Below are positions 1-7,208 of a stretch of 15,853 bases of DNA, one piece after another. Origin of the DNA: Caldifarciminota bacterium UBA6260 (GTDB lineage: Bacteria; Hydrothermota; 32-111); the NCBI GenBank assembly GCA_002441125.1, contig DJVI01000019.1:6284-22136 (forward strand), given 5' to 3'. Made by a program: the position numbers and the translations under genes. Below the pieces are notes generated by a model. That model made no database searches. It was not told where the DNA came from and was given only the letters and a program-made list of their open reading frames with translations. Within the stretch, counting starts at the first letter, position 1; every line of letters starts with the position of its first letter.

Positions 1-1
1 A

Positions 2-946
2 GGTTCAAGGGCTTTTACTGCAACAAGTGCGCAAGGACTTGCTTTGATGCATGAGATGTTACACTGGGCTGTTGGTGCACGCCTTCCGATAGTGATGGGT
101 AATATAAACAGATCTATGGCACCACCATGGACTATATGGTCAGAGCAGACAGATTCATTATCACAGAGAGATACTGGATGGCTTCAGATATATGCTTCAA
201 GTAACCAAGAAGTTTACGACTCAGTTTTGATAGCATATAAAGTTGCAGAAAATGAGAAAGTATCTTTACCTGTTATGATAATTCTTGATGCTTTCTTTTT
301 GTCACATACATCTGAAAATGTAACTTTGATTGACCAAAAAGATGCTGATAATTATTTGAAACCCTACAATCCAAAATACAAACTTGACATAAAAAATCCT
401 CACACTTTCGGTGGATTAACTGGACCTGATTGGTATATGGAACTTAGATATAAAATCCAGAAAGCGATGGAAGATTCTATTGATGTAATAAAAGATGCTC
501 AAAAAGAATTTAAAGATATGTTTGGTAGAGAGTATGGATTGGTTGAGCCTTATAGATGTGAAGATGCTGAAAATATACTTGTTTCAGTAGCAACAGCTGC
601 TTCTACAGCAAAACAGGTTATAGATGAACTAAGAGATAAAGGTGAAAAGGTCGGGCTTTTGAGGATAAGATTCTTCAGACCATTCCCTTACGATGAGGTA
701 AGAAAATATCTTAAAAATTCTAAAAAAGTTATAGTACTTGATAGAAACCTTTCACCTGGTGCTGGTGGAATAGTTTTTCAAGAGGTTAAATCAGCACTTT
801 ATAATGAACCAGTTAAACCAAAAATTTATGGATACATAGCGGGTCTTGGAGGAAGGGATATTACAGTAGATACAATAGGCAAACTATTCGATGATGCTAA
901 AAAATCTGAACCTGCTGATATAAAGTGGATGGAGGTGAAAATATGA
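2..946 (+). CDS. porA: Pyruvate:ferredoxin oxidoreductase alpha subunit (5'-truncated)
   Basis: Alpha subunit of pyruvate (2-oxoacid):ferredoxin oxidoreductase, which with the beta, gamma and delta subunits oxidises pyruvate and CoA to acetyl-CoA, CO2 and reduced ferredoxin in the cytoplasm of anaerobes. The frame is open from base 2, so the gene begins upstream of the window. About 314 residues are present; a full PorA is usually about 390, so roughly the first 75 are missing. Family signatures are clear: FTATSAQGLALMHE at the start, then MAPPWTIWSEQTDSLSQRDTGW, and in the C-terminal core domain LRIRFFRPFPYDEV followed by VLDRNLSPGAGG. The methionine at 44 is internal, not the start. The stop overlaps the porB start as ATGA (943-946), indicating translational coupling. 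Residues specifying pyruvate over other 2-oxoacids lie partly outside the window, so substrate is from overall similarity. Confidence 0.95.
   Translation, partial: GSRAFTATSAQGLALMHEMLHWAVGARLPIVMGNINRSMAPPWTIWSEQTDSLSQRDTGWLQIYASSNQEVYDSVLIAYKVAENEKVSLPVMIILDAFFLSHTSENVTLIDQKDADNYLKPYNPKYKLDIKNPHTFGGLTGPDWYMELRYKIQKAMEDSIDVIKDAQKEFKDMFGREYGLVEPYRCEDAENILVSVATAASTAKQVIDELRDKGEKVGLLRIRFFRPFPYDEVRKYLKNSKKVIVLDRNLSPGAGGIVFQEVKSALYNEPVKPKIYGYIAGLGGRDITVDTIGKLFDDAKKSEPADIKWMEVKI
931..937 (+). promoter_or_regulatory. Ribosome binding site that fixes the porB start
   Basis: GGAGGTG lies 5 nt before the ATG at 943. It decides between that ATG and an in-frame GTG at 925, which would put this site inside the gene and has no comparable Shine-Dalgarno sequence of its own. 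Confidence 0.8.
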
Positions 947-1827
947 AGTATTCAATTCCACAGAAAGAATTTTTGAATCCGGGACATCTTGCATGTCAGG
1001 GATGTGGTGGTGCTTTGGCTTTAAGACTTGTTCTGAAAACTTTAGGTGAGAACACTATACTAACATTCCCTGCTTGTTGCTGGTCAGTTATAGATGGTCC
1101 CTTCCCATACTCATCGGTAAAAGTGCCTCTTTTCCACACAGCTTTTGAAACTGCAGCCATTACAGCAGCAGGAATTAAAGCAGGTACAAAGAAAGTTGAA
1201 AAAGAGTATGTTAACGCAGTCGCTTGGGCTGGTGATGGTGGAACTTACGATATAGGTATACAGGCATTATCAGGTGCTGCCGAAAGGAATGATGATATAT
1301 TCTATTTTGTTTATGATAATGAAGCTTACATGAACACCGGAGTTCAAAGATCATCAGCAACTCCTAAAGGTGCATGGACAACAACAACACCAACAACATT
1401 TCCAAAGTCAGAATTCAAAAAAGATCTTGATGCTATAGTAGCAGCCCACAATGTTCCATACCAAGCAACAGTATCAGTATCATATCCTGAAGATTTAACA
1501 AAAAAGTTAGAAAAGGCAGTAAAAGTAAGAGGTTTCAAATTTTTCCATATACTTGCTCCATGTCCACCAGGGTGGAAAACTAATCCAGAAGATACAATTA
1601 AACTTGGAAGGATGGCTGTAGAAAGTGGAATTTTCCCATTGTATGAGATAGAAAATGGTGAAAAATACACAATAAATATGCCTTCACCAAAAAAAGATTT
1701 AAAACCTGTAAATGAATACCTTCTTAAACAGGGTAGATTCAGACATCTAAAAGAGGATGATATAAAGACTATTCAGGGATATGTAAACAAAAGATGGGAA
1801 AAGCTTAAAAGGTTAGCAGGAGTTTAA
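943..1827 (+). CDS. porB: Pyruvate:ferredoxin oxidoreductase beta subunit
   Basis: Thiamine-diphosphate-binding subunit of pyruvate:ferredoxin oxidoreductase, 294 residues, the usual length for separate PorB chains. The TPP/Mg motif is intact: AGDGGTYDIG (about 96-105) followed by DNEAYMNTG (125-133). Candidate ligands for the proximal [4Fe-4S] cluster are Cys18 and Cys21 (CQGC), Cys45 or Cys46, and Cys207 (APCPPGW). I chose ATG 943 over GTG 925 because GGAGGTG precedes it at good spacing and it overlaps the porA stop as ATGA. The gamma and delta (ferredoxin-like) subunits are not in the window; in four-subunit enzymes they commonly lie upstream of porA, which would be beyond the left edge. 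A strong perfect hairpin follows the stop. Confidence 0.96.
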   Translation: MKYSIPQKEFLNPGHLACQGCGGALALRLVLKTLGENTILTFPACCWSVIDGPFPYSSVKVPLFHTAFETAAITAAGIKAGTKKVEKEYVNAVAWAGDGGTYDIGIQALSGAAERNDDIFYFVYDNEAYMNTGVQRSSATPKGAWTTTTPTTFPKSEFKKDLDAIVAAHNVPYQATVSVSYPEDLTKKLEKAVKVRGFKFFHILAPCPPGWKTNPEDTIKLGRMAVESGIFPLYEIENGEKYTINMPSPKKDLKPVNEYLLKQGRFRHLKEDDIKTIQGYVNKRWEKLKRLAGV

Positions 1828-1834
1828 AATATAA

Positions 1835-1858
1835 AAAGGGGGTTTTAAAACCCCCTTT
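1835..1858 (+). terminator. Perfect 24-bp palindrome after porB, possible terminator
   Basis: AAAGGGGGTTTT is followed at once by its exact reverse complement AAAACCCCCTTT, giving a stem with a G5/C5 core and an AT-rich top. It begins 7 nt after the porB stop and ends 9 nt before the next start codon. The position suits an intrinsic terminator, but the 3' U tract is only TTTC, so efficiency is doubtful. It could instead stabilise the por mRNA 3' end or act on the start of the next gene. Confidence 0.55.
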
Positions 1859-1867
1859 CAAATAATC

Positions 1868-2926
1868 ATGAAAATTGGAATTTTAGGTTTATCTAAATCA
1901 GGTAAAACTACTGTTTTTGAGGCTTTAACTGGTTTAAATTTAAGTAATAATTTAAAAGAAAAGTTTCATATTTCTTTAGTTAAGGTCCCAGATAATAGGA
2001 TAATTTTTTTATCAAAAATTTTCAATCCGAAGAAGACTACATTTCCTACTATAGATTTTTTAGATTATAACAGTGTTGGTGAAAAGGAAGAGAAATTTAT
2101 AGATAATGAGTATTTTGCAAAGTTGAAAGAGTGTGATGGGATATTAAAAGTTGTCAGAAATTTTGATAATGATATATTCCCACCACATTTTGGTATCATA
2201 TCTCCCAAAAAAGAACTTGAGGAACTTGATGATCATATAATCTTGACTGATCTTGATATTGTCGAAAAAAGGTATGAAAAGTTGAAGAATGCAAAATACA
2301 AATTATCAACAAATGAGATATTCGAACTTAACTCTCTTGAAAAGTTCAAAAATATTCTTTCTGAAGGGAAACATCTTAATATGTTTGAGTTTTCTCATGA
2401 AGAGGAAAAACTTATAAAGAATTATTCTTTGATTTCCGCTAAAAAAGAGATAGTTTTGATTAATGTTTCATCTATGGATGACCAGATAGATAAAGAATTT
2501 ATAAAGTTTCTTGATGAAAAGAAAAGAGATTATTTTATAGTTTCAGCTCTTAATGAAAAGGAGTTGAACGAATTGGATGAAGAATCGAAAAAAGAGTTCG
2601 CTTCAGATATGAAGATTGACCAGTTCGCTATTGAAAAAGTTATTTCAAGGTTTTATAAAATTTTAAACCTCATTACTTTTTTGACTGTGGGAGAGGATGA
2701 AGTCAGAGGTTGGACTATAAAAGATAAGACAACAGCACAGAAAGCAGCTGGAAAGATACATACGGATTTTGAAAGGGGATTTATAAAAGCACAGGTGGTT
2801 TCTTTTGATGATTTTCAAAAGTATGGAAGTTTGAAGGAATGTGCCAAAAATGGTGTTCTTCGTCTTGAGGGAAAAGATTACATTGTTAAAGATGGAGATA
2901 TAATAGAATTCAAATTCAATCTATAA
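1868..2926 (+). CDS. YchF/DUF933-type P-loop GTPase-like protein, divergent
   Basis: 352-residue member of the Obg/YchF (OLA1) group of P-loop NTPases, which act around the ribosome and stress responses. The P-loop is GLSKSGKT (residues 7-14), unlike the GxPNVGKS of standard YchF. The C-terminal TGS-like region is well conserved: a VRGWTIKD segment, then AAGKIHTDFERGFIKA and GKDYIVKDGDIIEF, which align with the YchF C terminus. The switch II region lacks an obvious DxxG, and the base-recognition NxxE of YchF appears as NVSS (about 199-202), so nucleotide preference and hydrolysis may differ. I therefore do not name it ychF. There is no clear Shine-Dalgarno sequence before the ATG, which sits 9 nt after a hairpin. 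The next gene follows after 3 nt. Confidence 0.85.
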   Translation: MKIGILGLSKSGKTTVFEALTGLNLSNNLKEKFHISLVKVPDNRIIFLSKIFNPKKTTFPTIDFLDYNSVGEKEEKFIDNEYFAKLKECDGILKVVRNFDNDIFPPHFGIISPKKELEELDDHIILTDLDIVEKRYEKLKNAKYKLSTNEIFELNSLEKFKNILSEGKHLNMFEFSHEEEKLIKNYSLISAKKEIVLINVSSMDDQIDKEFIKFLDEKKRDYFIVSALNEKELNELDEESKKEFASDMKIDQFAIEKVISRFYKILNLITFLTVGEDEVRGWTIKDKTTAQKAAGKIHTDFERGFIKAQVVSFDDFQKYGSLKECAKNGVLRLEGKDYIVKDGDIIEFKFNL

Positions 2927-2929
2927 AAA

Positions 2930-3700
2930 ATGTCCTATTTTGGTTTAATTCTTCTATATATAATCGTTTCCTCCATTTTTGGTCCAGTTGGAACTTTTGT
3001 CCTTACTGTGATAATTATAATTTATTCGATATCAAATGGAGACCAAAAAAATATTTTTGCTAATAAGGCAAATAAAAGAACAGCTTATTCATCTTACGAT
3101 CCATTCATAGATATTATAAAAATTTTTTCTTACATAACTCTTCTTGATGGAATTGTTTCGAAAGAAGAAATAGAATATGTAAAAAGTTTCCTTATTTCTC
3201 TTTATCCAAACGATTTGGAGAGAGTCCAAACACTTATGAACCATTATAAAAATTTCAACGAACATCCTGATAGTTTCAGTTTGAATGAATCTTTTGAGAA
3301 TATAAACAGGTTTGCGAAATATGAGGAGAAGTTATCTGTTTTTTCAGTTATTGTTGATTTTTCTTTGAAAAGCAGAAAAAATGAAAGGATAAGGGAAACT
3401 CTCTTTGGAATTGGAAAAAGGTTGAACCTGAATATTTATGATATTAACTCGATTCTTAATTATTACGATCAGTTTATTAAAAAAGATTTTGATAACAGGA
3501 AAAGGTGGTACTCTATTTTAGGACTTTCTGAAGATTGCTCTGATGAGGATGTAAAAAAAGCTTACAGAGATCTTGTTAAAAAAACTCATCCGGATAAACT
3601 TAGAAATATGCCGGAAAGTGTTGTAAAGGATGCTGAGAATAGGATCAAAGAGATAAATGAAGCTTATAACAACATAAAAATCGAGAGGGGATTTTCCTGA
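2930..3700 (+). CDS. djlA: DjlA-like membrane-anchored J-domain co-chaperone
   Basis: 256 residues with the DjlA architecture: an N-terminal membrane segment (about 4-34), a helical TerB-like middle region (about 58-180, including LLDGIVSKEE) and a C-terminal J-domain (about 192-256). The J-domain has YSILGLSEDCSDEDVKKAYR and the HPD motif at 220-222, required to stimulate the DnaK ATPase. The tail, INEAYNNIKIERGFS, resembles the end of E. coli DjlA closely, and the length (256 against about 271) fits. Expected role: a co-chaperone at the cytoplasmic face of the inner membrane. The start is 3 nt after the previous stop with no visible Shine-Dalgarno sequence, so translation is probably coupled to the upstream GTPase-like gene. 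The TerB assignment is by position and pattern and is less certain than the J-domain. Confidence 0.88.
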   Translation: MSYFGLILLYIIVSSIFGPVGTFVLTVIIIIYSISNGDQKNIFANKANKRTAYSSYDPFIDIIKIFSYITLLDGIVSKEEIEYVKSFLISLYPNDLERVQTLMNHYKNFNEHPDSFSLNESFENINRFAKYEEKLSVFSVIVDFSLKSRKNERIRETLFGIGKRLNLNIYDINSILNYYDQFIKKDFDNRKRWYSILGLSEDCSDEDVKKAYRDLVKKTHPDKLRNMPESVVKDAENRIKEINEAYNNIKIERGFS

Positions 3701-3703
3701 AAT

Positions 3704-3730
3704 TAAACCATTATATTGACTTTTGGTTTA
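3704..3730. repeat. 7-bp inverted repeat straddling the -35 element
   Basis: TAAACCA (3704-3710) and TGGTTTA (3724-3730) are exact reverse complements separated by 13 nt, and the -35 hexamer lies between them. It could be an operator for an unknown repressor or a weak RNA hairpin at the end of djlA. With 7 bp in AT-rich DNA, chance is not excluded. Confidence 0.35.
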
Positions 3731-3743
3731 TTTAAAATAAAAT
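3716..3743 (+). promoter_or_regulatory. Sigma-70-type promoter for the 3750-10995 operon
   Basis: TTGACT (3716-3721), a 16-nt spacer and TAAAAT (3738-3743). It sits in the 49-nt gap after djlA, the only clear break in the gene run. The expected transcription start, 6-8 nt past the -10, falls on or next to the ATG at 3750, so the first gene would have an essentially leaderless mRNA. The same hexamers with the same spacing recur on the minus strand before the ArsR-type gene (11403-11376). Confidence 0.65.
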
Positions 3744-3749
3744 AATAAT

Positions 3750-4244
3750 ATGGAAAAAATAGAAATTTTTAGTAAACTGAAAAAAGCAATAATAAACGAC
3801 AACAGGAAAGAGATACTTGAAATATATCTCTACACTATAAAAAACTCACTCTCTGACAGGGAAGTTATCGCAAAACTCATGGAGTATATGTATAAGACCG
3901 GAGATAGTGAAAAATATATAAACCTTTTGCGTCTTTATGGTTCAAATACCAATTCTGATGCTGATATAGCTTACTTTGTGGGTTTTTACTTTTTGATGAA
4001 GAAATCCTATTTTCATGCTCTATGTTCATTTAAACTCGTTGATAAATACAGCATATATTACTCCTTTGCTCAAAAAAATATAAAGAATATAGAAAATAAT
4101 GAACTGAAACTTTTAACCGTTATTAAGAATGAAACTGATGGAAAGAATGAAAGGTTGAAAAATATTGAAGAGAATGTTTATAAAACCGTTAACAGAATGA
4201 TCAACTATGCGAAGTCTAACAAAGATGGATTTAAGGATTTTTAA
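3750..4244 (+). CDS. Small helical protein of unknown function, possibly TPR-like
   Basis: 164 residues, rich in Lys, Asn and Ile; I do not recognise a family. There is no signal peptide or membrane segment, so it is probably cytoplasmic. The composition and periodicity suggest all-helical structure. A stretch around 85-115 (YFVGFYFLMKKSYFHALCSF, then a second Tyr/Ala-rich helix) is reminiscent of a tetratricopeptide-type helix pair, but no full consensus is visible. It is the first gene after the promoter at 3716-3743, has no Shine-Dalgarno sequence and probably starts at or next to the transcript 5' end. Its stop overlaps the HAD gene start by one base (TAATG). Downstream neighbours have no common pathway, so context gives little help with function. 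Confidence 0.75.
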   Translation: MEKIEIFSKLKKAIINDNRKEILEIYLYTIKNSLSDREVIAKLMEYMYKTGDSEKYINLLRLYGSNTNSDADIAYFVGFYFLMKKSYFHALCSFKLVDKYSIYYSFAQKNIKNIENNELKLLTVIKNETDGKNERLKNIEENVYKTVNRMINYAKSNKDGFKDF

Positions 4245-4975
4245 TGATAAAAGTTGTCTCTTTTGATCTCTGGAATACAATACTTTCTGGTAAGGACTCA
4301 AAGAATTTTAAAGAATTCAGATTCATAAATCTTCAAAAGATATTCTCAAAATATGGATATGATTTGAAAAAGGATGATTATTATTCTTCTATAGATAAAA
4401 CATGGGATATATTTTTTAACGGAGAGTGGCTTGAAAAAAAATATACTCCAACAACAAGTTCATCTGTTAGAACTTTTCTATCCTACCTTTCATTTGAAAA
4501 TTATCCTGAAAATTTTTTCCACGAGTTGGTTGATTTTATGGAAAGTTCCTTTACACATTCGGAAGTTTCTTTTATAGAGAGTATGGATGTTCTGATAAAA
4601 AGGTTGAGTCAGGATTATAAACTTGTTCTTATTTCTGATACAGGTTTTACACCGGGTAAATATCTTAGAGAAGTTTTAAAAAAGGTTGGAATTTTTGAGC
4701 ATTTCTCACTTTTCATTTTTTCAGATGAGATGGGAGTTTCAAAACCTGATAGAAGGATATTTGAGTTCGTTTTAAAATATTTTGGTTGTGAACCTTCAGA
4801 GGTTGTTCATATAGGTGATATACCTGCAACCGATGTAAAAGGTGCTATAGATGTTGGAATTAGGAGTGTTCATTTCAATAAAGAAACATACCTTTTTAAA
4901 GATATTGAAAAGTTCAAACCTGATCTTGTAACCGATGATCCTTTAAAAATTGAAAATTTTATAAAAAGTTTGTAG
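4244..4975 (+). CDS. HAD-superfamily hydrolase with Trp in motif I
   Basis: 243-residue haloacid-dehalogenase-like protein with a Rossmann core and a helical cap (about 15-95). Motif I is FDLWNT, with nucleophile Asp8 but Trp10 where phosphatases carry the second, acid/base Asp. Motif II is LISDTGF (Ser131), motif III is SKPDRRIF (Lys167), and motif IV is GDIPATD (Asp192 and Asp197). The other three motifs are therefore intact. Loss of the +2 Asp is seen in dehalogenases (Tyr there) and in other uncharacterised HAD proteins; phosphatase activity is thus uncertain and the substrate is unknown. AAGGA at 4233-4237 provides a binding site 6 nt before the ATG. Co-transcription just ahead of fbp invites a sugar-phosphate role, but that is only contextual. 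Confidence 0.88.
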   Translation: MIKVVSFDLWNTILSGKDSKNFKEFRFINLQKIFSKYGYDLKKDDYYSSIDKTWDIFFNGEWLEKKYTPTTSSSVRTFLSYLSFENYPENFFHELVDFMESSFTHSEVSFIESMDVLIKRLSQDYKLVLISDTGFTPGKYLREVLKKVGIFEHFSLFIFSDEMGVSKPDRRIFEFVLKYFGCEPSEVVHIGDIPATDVKGAIDVGIRSVHFNKETYLFKDIEKFKPDLVTDDPLKIENFIKSL

Positions 4976-4983
4976 GAGGAAAT

Positions 4984-5982
4984 ATGAATGGCAATTTACA
5001 GTTGCAACATTTCATATTGAACGAACAGAAAAAATTCCCTTACGCTAAAGGTGATTTCACACTTCTCTTACTCGATATTGCACTTGCTGGAAAGATAATT
5101 TCAAGGGAAGTAAACAAAGCTGGACTTGTTGAAATTTTGGGACTAACTGGTAAAGAGAATGTTCAGGGAGAACAGGTTCAAAAACTCGATGAGTTCTCAA
5201 ACTCAACTCTTGTGAATATACTCTCAAGGAATGATACTGTTGGTGGATGTGCTTCTGAAGAGATGGCTGATCCTGTTTTCTTCCACAACCATGTGAATGC
5301 AAAATATTGTGTAATATTTGATCCACTTGATGGTTCTTCAAATATAGATGTTAATGTGAGTATTGGAACTATATTTTCAATATATAAGCTTTTGAACGAC
5401 GGTGAATGCACGGAGAATGATTTTTTGAGAAAAGGTAAAGAGCAACTTGCCGCAGGATACATTGTATACGGTTCATCAACAATGCTTGTTTTTACAACAG
5501 GTGAGGGAGTTCATGGTTTTACTCTCGATCCATCACTCGGCGAATTCTTGTTATCACATCCTAACATGAAATTCCCTGAACCATCAAAAAGATATTATTC
5601 TGTTAATGAAGGGAATTATAAATATTGGGATGAAAGGGTAAAAAAATATGTTGATTATCTTAAAAACAATGAAAAACCATTCACTTTAAGGTATATAGGA
5701 TCACTTGTTTCAGATTTCCACAGGAACCTGATCTATGGAGGAATATTCTTTTATCCTTTGGATTATAAGAATAAAGAGAAACCTAAAGGAAAATTGAGGT
5801 TGATGTATGAAGCTAACCCTCTCTCCTTGATAACAAAGAATGCTGGAGGATTGGCTACTGATGGTAAAAATGAAATTTTGGATATAAAGCCTGAAGAGAT
5901 CCATCAAAGGGTTCCACTCTACATTGGGACGAAATCTTTTGTTGAAGAGGCTATGAGTTTTATCAATTCGGAGGAAAAATGA
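4984..5982 (+). CDS. fbp: Fructose-1,6-bisphosphatase, class I
   Basis: Hydrolyses fructose 1,6-bisphosphate to fructose 6-phosphate and phosphate in the cytoplasm, the committed step of gluconeogenesis. 332 residues, the usual class I length. Family motifs are all present: SEEMAD (91-96), the metal- and phosphate-binding FDPLDGSSNID (112-122), NVSIGTIFSIY (124-134), NEGN (208-211), RYIGSLVSDFHR (236-247) and LRLMYEANPL (271-280). GGAGG at 4975-4979, overlapping the stop of the HAD gene, places the start at ATG 4984. The stop overlaps the next start as ATGA (5979-5982). With the PFOR genes in the same window, it supports an anaerobe that can build sugars from acetyl units or pyruvate; that link is inference. 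I cannot judge from sequence whether AMP inhibition is retained. Confidence 0.97.
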   Translation: MNGNLQLQHFILNEQKKFPYAKGDFTLLLLDIALAGKIISREVNKAGLVEILGLTGKENVQGEQVQKLDEFSNSTLVNILSRNDTVGGCASEEMADPVFFHNHVNAKYCVIFDPLDGSSNIDVNVSIGTIFSIYKLLNDGECTENDFLRKGKEQLAAGYIVYGSSTMLVFTTGEGVHGFTLDPSLGEFLLSHPNMKFPEPSKRYYSVNEGNYKYWDERVKKYVDYLKNNEKPFTLRYIGSLVSDFHRNLIYGGIFFYPLDYKNKEKPKGKLRLMYEANPLSLITKNAGGLATDGKNEILDIKPEEIHQRVPLYIGTKSFVEEAMSFINSEEK

Positions 5983-7208
5983 AAAAATTCATTTTGTTAT
6001 TTATAAACATATATTTTTCCATTCTAATTTTCCCAGCTTTTTATAGTGGTGATCTTGGTTTATATTTTTTGAACATTCCAGTTGATCCTTTAAGTCAAGC
6101 TTATTCCACTACATCTTCAGCGGTGAAGGGAAGAAGTGGAGATCTTATAAATCCAGCATCACTGTATAGTACAAAAAATGAAAATACATTTTCATTTACA
6201 TATATGCCTTTCCTTGTTTCCTCCCATTTTGGACTTTTCACATACAACTTTAAATCCTCTCAGATCCTTTTGAAATATTTCAATTCTGGTGTTATGGAAA
6301 GAAGGGATTCTCTTAACAATGATCTTGGTGAATTCTTCTCATCAGATTTACTTTTAGAATATTCAACAAGTTTCAAAATCAAGAAAAATTTATATGTAGG
6401 TGGTGGGTTAAACTTGGGACTTGAAAAAGTTCTCGAATACAACTCTCTTTTTTCATCTTTAAACTTAGGTTTGATTTATGAAAAAGTATATTTTGATTTT
6501 TTGAATTTAGGTTTCCAGATTTTGAATGTTGGTGGTGTATACAACTTTGAAAAAAGTTCATTAACACCTGCAAAGTTCGTTTTAGGTTTTTCAATAGATA
6601 AAGAGGATATGCCTTTTTCTGTAAATCTTGATGTTGGAAAAATACTTGACAGAAAATATTTTTACTCTTTCGCTTTAAAATTTTCTTTGATTAGACCAAA
6701 TTATCAGAAAAATGTAGTGAAGGAAGAAAAAGTTGGTATTCTTGATACGAGTAGAGTTGATACTCTTTTAATTGTAAAGAAAGATAGTTTTGAATTGGAG
6801 AAAATTTCTGACACAATTTTGACCGTTACAACTGACTCGTTTGCAGACACTCTGAAAAGTGAAGATAAAACTGATAAAGAGTACAAATCTTACGCTGAAT
6901 TTTTGGATGAAAAGAATGATAGTATTGAAAATGTTGTTAAAGAGGAAAAAACTGAGAACTATGTCAAAAAGAGTGAAGATAAACTTCCAGAAGTGAAAAA
7001 AAATATCTTTTCACCACTTTCTCTTGACATCATTTTAGGTGTTTCATCTGACAGAACAGATTTGCAACTTGGCTATCCGACAGATCTGACATCAGCATTG
7101 ACAGCTGGTTTTAAGTTAAGTTACAACAATATATCGGTTCTCTGGTCAAGTAAATTCTGGGGAGAACTCGGTGTTTCACAATCAATAGGTTTAAAGATGA
7201 GTTTTTAA
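5979..7208 (+). CDS. PorV/PorQ-like outer-membrane beta-barrel with acidic insert
   Basis: 409-residue exported protein. Residues 1-22 form a signal peptide (MKKFILLFIN start). The region LGLYFLNIPVDPLSQAYSTT to GDLINPASLY (26-63) matches the start pattern of the PorV/PorQ and UPF0164 FadL-like barrels, where an early NPA is typical. Alternating aromatic and polar strands follow to about 240. A charged, Lys/Glu/Asp-rich segment (about 243-342) with no strand pattern interrupts the barrel, which then resumes and ends in Phe (KMSF), as outer-membrane proteins do. Within the insert, NVVKEEK occurs at 245 and 318. PorV-type proteins shuttle type IX cargo; PorQ is a relative. GGAGG lies 4 nt before the start, which overlaps fbp as ATGA. 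The family call is by pattern, so moderate. Confidence 0.7.
   Translation: MKKFILLFINIYFSILIFPAFYSGDLGLYFLNIPVDPLSQAYSTTSSAVKGRSGDLINPASLYSTKNENTFSFTYMPFLVSSHFGLFTYNFKSSQILLKYFNSGVMERRDSLNNDLGEFFSSDLLLEYSTSFKIKKNLYVGGGLNLGLEKVLEYNSLFSSLNLGLIYEKVYFDFLNLGFQILNVGGVYNFEKSSLTPAKFVLGFSIDKEDMPFSVNLDVGKILDRKYFYSFALKFSLIRPNYQKNVVKEEKVGILDTSRVDTLLIVKKDSFELEKISDTILTVTTDSFADTLKSEDKTDKEYKSYAEFLDEKNDSIENVVKEEKTENYVKKSEDKLPEVKKNIFSPLSLDIILGVSSDRTDLQLGYPTDLTSALTAGFKLSYNNISVLWSSKFWGELGVSQSIGLKMSF

Noticed and set aside
384..389. TTGACA-like -35 sequences inside genes (for example 384, 6647, 7024, 7348, 9115)
   Set aside because: No -10 of comparable quality at 16-18 nt was seen, and Leu-Asp/Leu-Thr codons produce this hexamer often.
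925..942. Earlier GTG start for porB
   Set aside because: It would place the GGAGGTG ribosome binding site inside the gene; ATG 943 has ideal spacing and the ATGA overlap.
1344..1670. Minus-strand frame opposite porB
   Set aside because: The plus strand is conserved PorB sequence throughout; the antisense product resembles nothing and has no upstream site.
5057..5462. Open frames on the minus strand across fbp
   Set aside because: They lie opposite strongly conserved FBPase motifs and encode low-complexity, unrecognisable proteins without start signals.
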